DNA of 16,356 nt from Verrucomicrobiota bacterium (GCA_023410155.1 JAEYQF010000134.1:1-16356), one strand, 5' to 3'; counted from the stretch's first letter, positions 1 to 6,342 are shown. Translations and numbers: made by a program. The notes: generated by a model from the letters alone, not told the origin.

Positions 1-196
1 CGCCCATGCACAGCGCGATCAGCAACACGTCGGGTGGGATGGGGAAGATCGACGATTCCAGGAATGAGATGACGAACAGCGCAGGCAGCCCGTAGCGAGT
101 ATCCGCCCAGTGCAACACCCAGGCGTAAAGCCGCTTCAACGGATTGGGTGCGGCGCTCTCGGTGGGAGAGGGAAGCTGCGAGGAGGTGGAATTCAT
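1..196 (-). CDS. DedA/VTT-family membrane protein (partial, 3' end outside window)
   Basis: The 65 visible residues are the N-terminus of a DedA-type (SNARE-associated/VTT domain) inner-membrane protein. After a polar leader of about 30 residues comes a hydrophobic stretch with the pattern SFLESSIFPIPPDVLLIAL, the family's re-entrant start with its Glu and the PxPxD block. Family members are linked to undecaprenyl-phosphate or phospholipid translocation and membrane homeostasis; the substrate cannot be read here. The start is the only ATG in frame before the domain. It lies three bases after the T-tract of the upstream terminator, so there is no room for a separate promoter or ribosome binding site between them. 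The C-terminal part lies beyond the left edge. The family call is confident; the exact function is not. Confidence 0.8.
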   Translation of the reverse strand, partial: MNSTSSQLPSPTESAAPNPLKRLYAWVLHWADTRYGLPALFVISFLESSIFPIPPDVLLIALCMG

Positions 197-199
197 CAC

Positions 200-230
200 A
201 AAAAAAAGGCAGGCCCGTGACGGACCTGCC
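200..230 (-). terminator. Rho-independent terminator after the small basic protein gene
   Basis: Read on the minus strand, a 9-bp stem (GGCAGGTCC pairing with GGGCCTGCC, one G-U pair, 5-nt loop) is followed directly by eight T residues. This is a textbook intrinsic terminator. It lies 21 bp after the stop codon of the small basic protein gene and ends the cutA-small basic protein transcript. The T-run ends three bases before the dedA start codon, so it also forms the dedA leader. Confidence 0.9.
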
Positions 231-251
231 TGAAAGGAAAATGTTTGCGGA

Positions 252-407
252 TCAAACGTCCGGCTTGGTCTTGCGCAGACCCTGCACGCGATCGCCGACC
301 TTCCACTGGCCGCGCTTTTTCAGCAGATCGATGCGCTCGAAGCGCTTGAGGACATTGCGTTTAACGACGAGTCCGGAGGGACCTTGGAGACTTTTGTGCT
401 GAGACAT
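252..407 (-). CDS. Small basic protein of the PVC group (TIGR04137-like)
   Basis: This 51-residue, very basic protein begins MSQHKSLQGPSG, continues VVKRNVLKRFERIDLLKKRG and ends with the block WKVGDRVQGLRKTKPDV. It matches from memory the small basic protein family TIGR04137, about 50-55 residues, widespread in Chlamydiae, Verrucomicrobia and Planctomycetes. Its conserved layout is RNVL-x-R-x-ERI-x-x-L, a Gly-Trp region, then GDxVxGLxK. The biochemical role is not established; its size, charge and breadth of distribution suggest binding to RNA or ribosomes, which is inference. It starts 27 bp after the cutA stop, is co-directional with it and is followed by a strong terminator, so the two probably share a transcript. 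No Shine-Dalgarno sequence is visible before the ATG. Confidence 0.82.
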   Translation of the reverse strand: MSQHKSLQGPSGLVVKRNVLKRFERIDLLKKRGQWKVGDRVQGLRKTKPDV

Positions 408-434
408 GGCGGGTGAAAGGGTGGTTGGCGGTTG

Positions 435-758
435 TTAAAGGGGCCGATTGCTAGAGCTCGCCCTAGCCCATGACAAGTATTTTTCTCCGACGTGCTCTGC
501 CCGCACGACCACCCACTCGGGAACTTCGTAGGGATGGCGCGCGAGCACCCAGTCTTCCAGCCGCTTCCGGCGGCGAGGGAGGCACTTGAAGACGATGCGG
601 AACTCACGTGCAGTCTGCGTTTCGCCATGCCAGCGGTAGGCGGAGAATATCGGCGACACCTCGACTTGCGCGCAGAGAGCGACCCGCTCCGCCACCGCGT
701 CGGTGGCGAGTTGCTCCGCCAATTCGCGGTCCTCCACCGTGGTCCAGGCTAAGAGCAT
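435..758 (-). CDS. cutA: CutA divalent-cation tolerance protein
   Basis: At 107 residues this is the usual length of CutA1, a small trimeric cytoplasmic protein with a ferredoxin-like fold. The family signature is clear. It begins with a beta strand and helix (AWTTVEDRELAEQLA), then a strand containing CAQVEVSPIFSAYRWHGE. The most conserved motif, HPYEVPE, lies at about residues 75-81 and is followed by YLSW near the C-terminus. In Escherichia coli cutA mutants affect copper tolerance, but the molecular function is unsettled. The ATG at 758 is the first start codon in frame; a GGAG lies about 13 nt upstream, rather far for a ribosome binding site. The gene heads a two-gene minus-strand transcript with the small basic protein and diverges from rpoZ across 107 bp. 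Confidence 0.9.
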   Translation of the reverse strand: MLLAWTTVEDRELAEQLATDAVAERVALCAQVEVSPIFSAYRWHGETQTAREFRIVFKCLPRRRKRLEDWVLARHPYEVPEWVVVRAEHVGEKYLSWARASSSNRPL

Positions 759-808
759 GCAAAGATGTTTGCTCCGGTCTGAGGGCTGGCAAGAGGGGAA
801 ATTGACCC

Positions 809-836
809 TTGACGCCCGGAGCGGCCAGCCTACTTC
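809..836 (+). promoter_or_regulatory. Possible rpoZ promoter
   Basis: In the 107-bp gap between the divergent cutA and rpoZ genes, TTGACG (809-814) lies 16 bp before TACTTC (831-836), about 30 bp upstream of the rpoZ start. The -35 match is good and the -10 match poor. A second TTGACC lies just before it (802-807). This is the only sigma70-like candidate I can see for rpoZ and is weak. Confidence 0.28.
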
Positions 837-865
837 TCAACGGTTTTCACCGCCGACTACCGCCC

Positions 866-1066
866 ATGAGAGACGATTACATCAAAGAAGCGCTCAAGGT
901 CATCCCCGATCCCAACCTGTTGATCAACGTGGTGTCCCGTCGCGTGAAGCAGCTTCGCCGCGGCAACCGCCCCTTGGTCGAGTCGCTCGAGAAACTCTCC
1001 TCCGAGGATGTCGCGCTGCGCGAGATCATCGAGGGCAAGATCAGCTACGAACTCGGCGACAACTGA
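866..1066 (+). CDS. rpoZ: DNA-directed RNA polymerase omega subunit
   Basis: This 66-residue protein fits the short form of omega, which binds the C-terminal region of beta-prime and helps RNA polymerase assemble. The conserved omega region is seen at residues 15-37: DPNLLINVVSRRVKQL, then RGNRPLV, matching the family pattern of a helix with SRRxxQL followed by G-x-RPLV. The C-terminal half (residues 38-66) is acidic and helical, as usual. The ATG at 866 gives the expected N-terminus; no Shine-Dalgarno sequence precedes it. In many bacteria rpoZ lies beside gmk and spoT, so its position next to smpB is different. A strong terminator follows 22 bp after the stop codon. Confidence 0.9.
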   Translation: MRDDYIKEALKVIPDPNLLINVVSRRVKQLRRGNRPLVESLEKLSSEDVALREIIEGKISYELGDN

Positions 1067-1088
1067 GCCGATCCGTCTTTTTTCTCCC

Positions 1089-1121
1089 AGGCGGCCCTGC
1101 GATTGCGGGAGCCGCCTTTTT
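1089..1121 (+). terminator. Rho-independent terminator between rpoZ and smpB
   Basis: The outer stem AGGCGGC pairs with GCCGCCT and the inner stem CCTGC pairs with GCGGG (one G-U pair), with a GATT loop and one bulged A. Five T residues follow at once (1117-1121). The stem has about 12 pairs, mostly G-C. Only 21 bp remain to the smpB start, too few for a full promoter, so smpB and thrB must depend on read-through or on a promoter inside or before rpoZ. Confidence 0.87.
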
Positions 1122-1142
1122 CATGCATCAATAAGCGACGCC

Positions 1143-1619
1143 ATGGCTGCGCAGAAGAAAAAGACCGACCGCTACACGGAGATTCGCAACTCCAAGGCTC
1201 TTCGCGACTATTTCGTCGACGAGCGCTTTGAGGCGGGCATCCAGTTGCGCGGCACCGAGGTGAAATCCATCCGGGCCGGTCGCGCGCAGATCAACGATGC
1301 ATTTGGGCGTGTCGAGAAGGGCGAGCTCTGGCTCCACGGGGCGCACATCGAGCAGTATGCCTTCGGAAACATCTTCAACCACGACGCGAAGCGCATCCGG
1401 AAACTCCTGCTGCACCGCCATCAGGTCAGGAAGATTCAGCAGGCGCTGGAGTCCGGTGGCCGGGCCTTGGTGCCGTTGCGGATGTATTTCAAGGACGCGC
1501 TGGTGAAGGTGGAAGTCGCGCTATGCACGGGAAAAAAGCTTTTCGACAAACGCGAGACCCTCAAAAAGAACGCGCAGATGAGCGAAGTAGACAAAACCTT
1601 GAAGTCTTATCGTCGATGA
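1143..1619 (+). CDS. smpB: SsrA-binding protein SmpB
   Basis: This 158-residue protein is SmpB, which binds the tRNA-like part of tmRNA (SsrA) and brings it to stalled ribosomes for trans-translation. Conserved family blocks appear in order: NSKALRDYF, FEAGIQLRGTEVKSIRAGRA (the beta-barrel RNA-binding face), LWLHGAHIEQY, FNHDAKRIRKLLLH, LVPLRMYFKDALVKVEVAL and GKKLFDKRETLKK. The basic C-terminal tail that probes the mRNA channel follows and ends in SYRR. The start at 1143 gives the usual short Lys-rich N-terminus; the frame stays open upstream through rpoZ but that extension has no SmpB sequence. The thrB start codon follows the stop after a single base, so the two are surely co-transcribed. 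The ssrA gene is not in this window. Confidence 0.96.
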   Translation: MAAQKKKTDRYTEIRNSKALRDYFVDERFEAGIQLRGTEVKSIRAGRAQINDAFGRVEKGELWLHGAHIEQYAFGNIFNHDAKRIRKLLLHRHQVRKIQQALESGGRALVPLRMYFKDALVKVEVALCTGKKLFDKRETLKKNAQMSEVDKTLKSYRR

Positions 1620-1620
1620 C

Positions 1621-2529
1621 ATGAGCACGCCTCGCGACTCTGTCACCGTCCGCGTGCCCGGCAGCACGTCCAACTGCGGCGCGGGATTCGATACGCTCGG
1701 CCTGGCGTTGTCGGTCTACAATCGCGTGACGCTGACGCGCGCGGAGGGAGACGTGCCGATTCCCGCGGGTCTAGGCGAGGAACGGGCTCTCGCCATGGTC
1801 AAGGCCACGGCGGAGATCTTCGTCCGCCGCACCGAGGTTCGGCTCCCCGGATTCCGGTTCCGCATCGAGGGGGAGGTGCCGCCGGCCCGCGGACTGGGTT
1901 CCAGTGTCACGGTCATTGCCGGAATTCTCGCCGGCCTCGATGCGCTCTGCGGCACGGGATTGTCGCGTCATCGACTCACGGCGCTGGCGACCGAGCTCGA
2001 GGGGCATCCCGACAACGCGAGCGCCGGTGTGCTCGGCGGGTTCACCGTTTCCCGCTGCGATCCGGTGAGTAACCAGTTTGTGGATACGATCAAGGTGGCG
2101 GTGCCGGCCGATCTCCGTTTTGTGGTGGTCTCTCCCGCGGTCGAGCTGCTCACGAAAGAATCGCGCGGGGCGCTGCCAGCCAGTCTCCCGTATTTCGATG
2201 CGGTGAAGAGCATCAACAGTGCGGCCTATCTCACGGCGGCGTTCGCCACGGGTGACTACGAGAAGCTACGCGGCGCCGTCAGCGACTTCATGCATGAGCC
2301 GTATCGGCTCCCCAAGATCGTGGGCGGTCGCGACGCCATCTCCGCGGGGATTGCCGCCGGCGCATTCACCGGATGGCTCAGCGGCAGCGGTTCCAGCGTG
2401 CTTTGCGTGGCGAGCGAGGGCGGCGCAGGCTCCGTGGCCAGCGCTATGAGTGCAGCCTTCGCACGCGTCGGAGTCCGGAGCGAGGCCCGGATTCTTACCG
2501 CCGACAACGACGGGCTGCGGGTCGAGTAG
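1621..2529 (+). CDS. thrB: Homoserine kinase (GHMP kinase family)
   Basis: This enzyme phosphorylates L-homoserine with ATP to give O-phospho-L-homoserine, the next-to-last step of threonine synthesis. The 302-residue protein shows the three GHMP kinase motifs: VPGSTSNCGAGFDTLG at 12-27, the phosphate-binding PPARGLGSS at 87-95 and the C-terminal glycine-rich SGSGSS at 254-259. The block ELEGHPDNASAGVLGG at 125-140 is typical of homoserine kinase rather than other GHMP kinases. Length is normal. The ATG follows the smpB stop after one base, so translation is probably coupled. The gene converges with the response regulator gene, whose stop codon lies 9 bp further on, and no clear terminator is seen between them. 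No other threonine gene is in the window. Confidence 0.92.
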   Translation: MSTPRDSVTVRVPGSTSNCGAGFDTLGLALSVYNRVTLTRAEGDVPIPAGLGEERALAMVKATAEIFVRRTEVRLPGFRFRIEGEVPPARGLGSSVTVIAGILAGLDALCGTGLSRHRLTALATELEGHPDNASAGVLGGFTVSRCDPVSNQFVDTIKVAVPADLRFVVVSPAVELLTKESRGALPASLPYFDAVKSINSAAYLTAAFATGDYEKLRGAVSDFMHEPYRLPKIVGGRDAISAGIAAGAFTGWLSGSGSSVLCVASEGGAGSVASAMSAAFARVGVRSEARILTADNDGLRVE

Positions 2530-2538
2530 CGCGCAGTC

Positions 2539-2952
2539 TCAGGTCGACAGCACACGCATCGAGGCTTCCGGCCAGTGCCGCAGGATCTCCTCGGCCAGAC
2601 GCTTCCCGCCAAATGGCTTTTGCAGCAGGCAGCGGATGGAGCGAGGCCGCTCGGCCGGCCACGGGTCGACAGTGTGACCGGTGATCATGATGAACGGCGT
2701 GCCGGGACAGAGTGCTGAAGCCCGCTCCACAAACTCCAGTCCGTTCATCTGCGGCATGAAATAGTCGGTGATCACGATGCCAGGATCGAGCGCAGCCAGT
2801 GCACGCAGGGCGTCGTGAGCACGGTTGAACGTCACCACTCGACGCCCCAACAGCTCCGCCACCGTGGCCGCCAGCAACTCGACGTAGGATTTCTCGTCGT
2901 CGAGCATCACGATCACTTTTTCCGGACTGAAGGTATTCACGGCTGGAATCAC
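2539..2952 (-). CDS. Single-domain response regulator (CheY-like receiver)
   Basis: The 137-residue protein is a lone phosphoacceptor receiver domain with no output domain. The active-site residues are all visible: the acidic pair D18-D19 in VMLDDE, the phosphoacceptor D63 in VITDYFMPQMNG, the switch T91 in FIMITGH and the invariant K112 in QKPF. It should take phosphate from a histidine kinase or phosphotransfer protein; no kinase is in the window, so partner and output are unknown. The start is GTG (2950-2952), the first start after an in-frame stop codon just upstream. No Shine-Dalgarno sequence is visible. The gene converges with thrB and diverges from trmL across 80 bp. Confidence 0.88.
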   Translation of the reverse strand: MIPAVNTFSPEKVIVMLDDEKSYVELLAATVAELLGRRVVTFNRAHDALRALAALDPGIVITDYFMPQMNGLEFVERASALCPGTPFIMITGHTVDPWPAERPRSIRCLLQKPFGGKRLAEEILRHWPEASMRVLST

Positions 2953-3032
2953 GACGAAGACCTACTCGCCGCGGGGGCGCAATCGGGGAGAAGCACACTT
3001 GCCTCGTTTAACCGAGCTGTGACGATCCTCCG

Positions 3033-3497
3033 ATGCTGCACGTCGTCTTGTTTCACCCGGAGATCGCCCCTAACACGGGCAACGTCGGACGGATGTGCGC
3101 GCTCACCCGCTCGAGGTTGCACCTCATTCACCCGCTCGGGTTTGTGATCAACGACCGTAATCTGCGCCGCGCCGGCATGGACTACTGGAAGCAGCTCGAT
3201 GTGCATGAGCACGCCGATTGGACCGCTTTTCGCGCGAGCCCCGTCGGCCCGCGGCGGCTCTGGCTGTTCACCACCAAAGCCACGCAAACTTTCTGGGATG
3301 TGCGCTTCGCCGACGGTGACGGGCTGGTCTTCGGCAGCGAAAGCTCCGGTGCGCCCGATTGGATGCATGAGGAACTGGACGACACGCGCGTCACGATACC
3401 GCACGCCAACGCTTCGCTGCGGTCCCTCAACTTGAGCACGGCCGCTGGAGTCGCGACCTATGAGGCGCTGCGCCAGATCGGAATGCCCCCACTGTAG
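3033..3497 (+). CDS. trmL: tRNA (cytidine(34)-2'-O)-methyltransferase TrmL
   Basis: This 154-residue protein has the size and motifs of the small SPOUT methyltransferase TrmL. In E. coli TrmL uses S-adenosylmethionine to 2'-O-methylate the wobble nucleotide (position 34) of two leucine tRNAs. The N-terminus HPEIAPNTGNVGRMCA is motif 1, GLVFGSESSGAPDWM at about residues 104-118 is motif 2, and RSLNLSTAAGVATYEALRQ near the C-terminus is motif 3, the trefoil knot that binds the cofactor as a dimer. There is no extra RNA-binding domain, as expected. The ATG at 3033 begins directly with the first beta strand. The gene lies alone between the divergent response regulator and the convergent exported protein. 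Confidence 0.93.
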   Translation: MLHVVLFHPEIAPNTGNVGRMCALTRSRLHLIHPLGFVINDRNLRRAGMDYWKQLDVHEHADWTAFRASPVGPRRLWLFTTKATQTFWDVRFADGDGLVFGSESSGAPDWMHEELDDTRVTIPHANASLRSLNLSTAAGVATYEALRQIGMPPL

Positions 3498-3529
3498 CGC
3501 CGTTGGCATGAAATCAGCCGGGCCGCGAC

Positions 3530-4135
3530 TCAGGATGATTTCTTCTGCTTCGCGGCCAGATCCACGGCTTTTTTGATCGCCACGTTGTAGCCCTTTTCGA
3601 GATCCGGGTAGATGGCGATCGTCGTCGCGAGAGCCTGCGCATAGCCGCTCGAGCCGGCGTGTTTCGCGTGCATATACACGGCGAGCTCGTCGAGTGAGTT
3701 GAATGACAACTCCGAGCTCTCCTTGATAAAGTCCTCGCCTCCCAATGCGGCGACCGCGCCGAGTTCCTTACCTTTCTTCTTTGCGGCGCCGGACAGCAAT
3801 CCGCCCAACGGCACTTTCGAGGCGAGCAGCCCCGTCGCTTTTTCGCCGGCCTTGGCGCCGAGAGCGGCCCCCACTTGGGCACTGAGGGCCTTGTTGGCCC
3901 ACTCGGTCAGCGTGCCGTCGGCTTTGAACGGTGCGAAGAATGCTCCGGATTTGTCGGTGAGTGGCTCAGGCGCCTTCAGATCCGTGGCGGCCAGTTGGTG
4001 CTTGGAAGTGAGATCCACGACCGTGCGGAGAATCTTCTCGGCTCGGATTATGTCGTCGGGATCCAAAGCGAGAGCAATGTGCGGAGCGAGAGCGGCAAGC
4101 GCCGCGGCGGCGAGGGCACGAAGGGGGCGAGGCAT
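3530..4135 (-). CDS. Exported alpha-helical protein of unknown function
   Basis: I do not recognise this family. The protein has about 201 residues if it starts at the ATG at 4135, chosen because that codon directly precedes a classic signal peptide: MPRPLR, then an Ala/Leu-rich core ending near ALA-LDPDD, with cleavage likely around residue 23. An ATG 27 bp further upstream would bury the signal behind extra polar residues. The mature part is rich in Ala and Lys, predicted mostly helical and free of cysteine, with a Gly/Ala/Lys-rich middle (GALGAKAGEKATGLL, then GGLLSGAAKKKGKELG) and a basic C-terminus AAKQKKSS. It is probably periplasmic or outer-membrane associated. It lies 221 bp downstream of the OppF-like gene on the same strand and may have its own promoter. 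Confidence 0.68.
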   Translation of the reverse strand: MPRPLRALAAAALAALAPHIALALDPDDIIRAEKILRTVVDLTSKHQLAATDLKAPEPLTDKSGAFFAPFKADGTLTEWANKALSAQVGAALGAKAGEKATGLLASKVPLGGLLSGAAKKKGKELGAVAALGGEDFIKESSELSFNSLDELAVYMHAKHAGSSGYAQALATTIAIYPDLEKGYNVAIKKAVDLAAKQKKSS

Positions 4136-4163
4136 GGTGGAGCTGGAGTGGAATGGCCGCACC

Positions 4164-4175
4164 GGAAATATTTCC
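4164..4175. promoter_or_regulatory. 12-bp perfect palindrome upstream of the exported protein gene
   Basis: GGAAATATTTCC is a perfect 12-bp palindrome, 28 bp upstream of the exported protein's start codon in an otherwise GC-rich gap. It could be a regulator binding site, but no second copy was noticed and palindromes this short can arise by chance. Confidence 0.25.
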
Positions 4176-4273
4176 CGCGGACGGCAAGTTAGTTACCATC
4201 ACTTTTGTTGCGCACCGACAACCGGATTTTCCGTCATGCTCCATGCCGGCAGGGGCCTCGGTCGCGCCAGGGT

Positions 4274-4361
4274 CCGGACAGGATCGAACCGTGTTGCGGA
4301 CCGGGTCGAGCCTCGGTGCGGACCGGGTCGCGGCCCATCGCGGACGCGGTCGGGACCTAGA
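4274..4361. repeat. About four degenerate 22-bp tandem repeats after the OppF-like gene
   Basis: Units start at 4274, 4296, 4318 and 4340. The two central units share GCGGACCGGGTCG exactly; the outer two are diverged (CCGGACAGGATCG and GCGGACGCGGTCG). Each central unit holds the short interrupted palindrome GACC-G-GGTC. The last unit runs over the stop codon of the OppF-like gene (4357-4359). The rest of the 4136-4356 gap shows no gene. There are no spacers, so this is not a CRISPR array. Function is unknown; it could form small hairpins in the 3' end of the transcript. Confidence 0.7.
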
Positions 4362-5340
4362 TCTCGCCGAGACGGACGCAGGCGGCTTCCCGTTGAGCGC
4401 CGGCGGGGAGGAGGCGCACAGCGAAAGCGCGACATTTCTCCTGGGCAAACGGACAGCGCGGGTGAAATGGGCATCCGGCCGGCGAATCGATGGGGGAGGG
4501 CGGTTCGTCGCGCACGACGACAGGTTCGCGTTCCACGCGCAGGTCCGGATCTGCGACAGGGATCGCGCTCACTAAGGCTCGAGTGTAGGGATGCGCGGGG
4601 CGTTCGATCACATCGACGGCGGGCCCGAGTTCGACGACTTTCCCCAGATACATGACCGCGATCCGGTCGGAGATGTGTTTCACCACCGAGAGATCGTGCG
4701 CGATGAAAAGGATCGTGAGGTTCATCTCGCGGCCGAGGCGCGCGAGGAGGTTTAGAATCTGTGCCTGGATCGAGACGTCGAGGGCTGAGACCGGCTCGTC
4801 GGCGATGATGACTTTGGGTTCGAGTGCGAGCGCGCGGGCAATCGCGATGCGCTGGCGCTGGCCGCCGGAGAACTCGTGCGGGTATTTGCGCATGAGGCGG
4901 GGCGCGAGTCCGACGTGTTCCATGAGAGCCGCGACACGGGCCGGGACCTCCCGGCGGGGACACAGTCGATGGGCGAGGAGAGGCTCGGCGAGCGTGTCGT
5001 AGACGGTAGCGCGCGGATTAAGCGAGGCGTAGGGATCTTGAAACACCATCTGCAGGTCGCGGCGCAGTGCGCGCGGGTGGGCTGCGGATTCACTCGTGAG
5101 GTTGCGTCCCTCGAGGATGACGGTGCCGGAGGTGGCGGGCACCAGTTGCATGATCGTCCGGGCGAGGGTGGATTTGCCGCAGCCGGATTCGCCGACGATG
5201 CCCAACACCTCGCCCCGGCGGACGGTGAGCGATACGCCATCCACGGCTTTGATCACGCCGACAGAGCGTTGAAAAAAAGATCCCGCACGCACGGGGAAAT
5301 GCGTCCTGACGTCATGCAATTCGAGGATGGGGTCGGACAT
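4357..5340 (-). CDS. OppF/DppF-type peptide ABC transporter ATP-binding protein
   Basis: This 327-residue cytoplasmic ATPase would energise import of oligopeptides, dipeptides or related solutes. Visible motifs are Walker A GESGCGKST (50-58), Q-loop Q101, signature SGGQR (158-162), Walker B VIIADEP (177-183, with the catalytic Glu) and switch H215. The C-terminal oligopeptide/dipeptide extension has four cysteines, C290, C296, C303 and C321, the pattern that binds a [4Fe-4S] cluster in structures of related Opp/Dpp ATPases. The conserved N-terminal HFPVRAG and YASLNPR fit the F-type subunit. The frame opens with a TTG at 5343, but the ATG at 5340 is the better start. It lies 6 bp after the OppD-like stop, so the two form an operon. 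No permease or binding protein gene is in the window, so the substrate is unknown. Confidence 0.9.
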   Translation of the reverse strand: MSDPILELHDVRTHFPVRAGSFFQRSVGVIKAVDGVSLTVRRGEVLGIVGESGCGKSTLARTIMQLVPATSGTVILEGRNLTSESAAHPRALRRDLQMVFQDPYASLNPRATVYDTLAEPLLAHRLCPRREVPARVAALMEHVGLAPRLMRKYPHEFSGGQRQRIAIARALALEPKVIIADEPVSALDVSIQAQILNLLARLGREMNLTILFIAHDLSVVKHISDRIAVMYLGKVVELGPAVDVIERPAHPYTRALVSAIPVADPDLRVEREPVVVRDEPPSPIDSPAGCPFHPRCPFAQEKCRAFAVRLLPAGAQREAACVRLGEI

Positions 5341-5346
5341 CAAAAA

Positions 5347-6321
5347 TCAGATCTCGCGGTCGTGAGCGCGGAGGCACGCGTGAGGATGATCAGCGCCGCG
5401 GGCGACGAGTGGAGGCGTGGTGGTGCGACACCGATCCACCACGAATTCGCAGCGCGGCGCGAATGGGCAACCGGGAAGGGGTTTCGAAAGATCGGGCGGC
5501 AGACCTGCGATGGTGAACAGCTCGGCGCCTTTGGGTTGAAGCGCAGGAATCGAACGCTGCAGTGCGCGTGTGTAAGGGTGACGCGCACCACGGAACAGTG
5601 TGCGCGTGTCGGCTGTTTCGACGATCCGCCCCGCATACATCACCTGCACCCGGTCGCACAGGCCCGAGACGACGGCCAGATCATGCGTGATGAAGATCAC
5701 GGCCATGCCGATCTCGCGTTGCAGGCTGCGGATCAGATCAAGGATCTGCGCCTGCACGGTCACATCCAGCGCGGTCGTGGGATCGTCGGCGATCAGGAGT
5801 TCGGGCCGGGTGATGAGGGCCACGGCGATCATCACTCGTTGGCGCATACCGCCGGAAAATTCATGCGGATACTGACGAAGGCGGCGCGGAGCGTCGTTGA
5901 TGCCGACAGCCTGGAGCATCGCGAGCGCGCGGGTCATCGCGTCGCGCCGCGAAATCTTTTCGTGAATAAGCAACGGCTCGATGAGTTGCTCGGAGACCCG
6001 CAGGTAGGGATTCAGCGACGTCATCGGATCCTGGAAGATCATCGAGATCCGCCGACCGCGAATCTGCCGCGCCTGTGCGGGCGAGCAGCGAAGGAGGTCG
6101 ATGCCGTCAAAGATCGCGCGTCCGCCCTCGATGCGCCCCGGCGGCTGTGGGATCAGGCCCATCAGCGAGTAGCACGTCACGGATTTGCCCGAGCCGGATT
6201 CGCCAACGAGGCCGAGCGTCTCGCCTTTCTCCACATGGAAACTCACGCCATCGACCGCACGATACACCCCGCTCCGCGTATGAAAATGCGTTCGCAGGTC
6301 GGTGACTTCGAGCAGTGGCAT
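5347..6321 (-). CDS. OppD/DppD-type peptide ABC transporter ATP-binding protein
   Basis: This 324-residue protein is the partner ATPase of the OppF-like subunit. Motifs are Walker A GESGSGKS (40-47), Q-loop Q97, signature SGGMR (156-160, the Met typical of D-type subunits), D-loop TALD and switch H213. The C-terminal extension has four cysteines (C285, C291, C298, C316) in the Fe-S type pattern. One residue is unusual: Walker B reads LLIADDP, so position 180, normally the catalytic glutamate, is aspartate (codon 5782-5784 is GAT on the coding strand). That could make this ATP site slow while the F subunit's site stays normal. The gene starts 65 bp after the GT9 gene upstream, a gap that holds a promoter candidate, so oppDF may be transcribed separately from the LPS operon. 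Confidence 0.9.
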   Translation of the reverse strand: MPLLEVTDLRTHFHTRSGVYRAVDGVSFHVEKGETLGLVGESGSGKSVTCYSLMGLIPQPPGRIEGGRAIFDGIDLLRCSPAQARQIRGRRISMIFQDPMTSLNPYLRVSEQLIEPLLIHEKISRRDAMTRALAMLQAVGINDAPRRLRQYPHEFSGGMRQRVMIAVALITRPELLIADDPTTALDVTVQAQILDLIRSLQREIGMAVIFITHDLAVVSGLCDRVQVMYAGRIVETADTRTLFRGARHPYTRALQRSIPALQPKGAELFTIAGLPPDLSKPLPGCPFAPRCEFVVDRCRTTTPPLVARGADHPHACLRAHDREI

Positions 6322-6342
6322 GCGTGGTTGAAAAGAACCTCG

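Noticed and set aside
1008..1142. Upstream extension of the smpB frame through rpoZ and the terminator
   Set aside because: The extension has no SmpB-like sequence and would be encoded across a strong terminator; the ATG at 1143 gives the standard N-terminus.
2495..2998. 167-codon minus-strand frame overlapping the response regulator in another frame
   Set aside because: The other frame holds all five receiver active-site residues; this one shows none and overlaps the end of thrB.
4274..4361. CRISPR array
   Set aside because: Repeats are directly adjacent with a 22-bp period and no unique spacers, and no cas gene is present.
3699..4655. 318-codon plus-strand frame over the exported protein and the repeat gap
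   Set aside because: It covers the antisense of a signal-peptide-bearing gene, the repeat tract and the end of the OppF-like gene; the translation is low-complexity Arg-rich.
5341..5343. TTG start for the OppF-like gene
   Set aside because: It is immediately followed by an ATG in the same frame, which is the stronger start and makes no difference to the domain.
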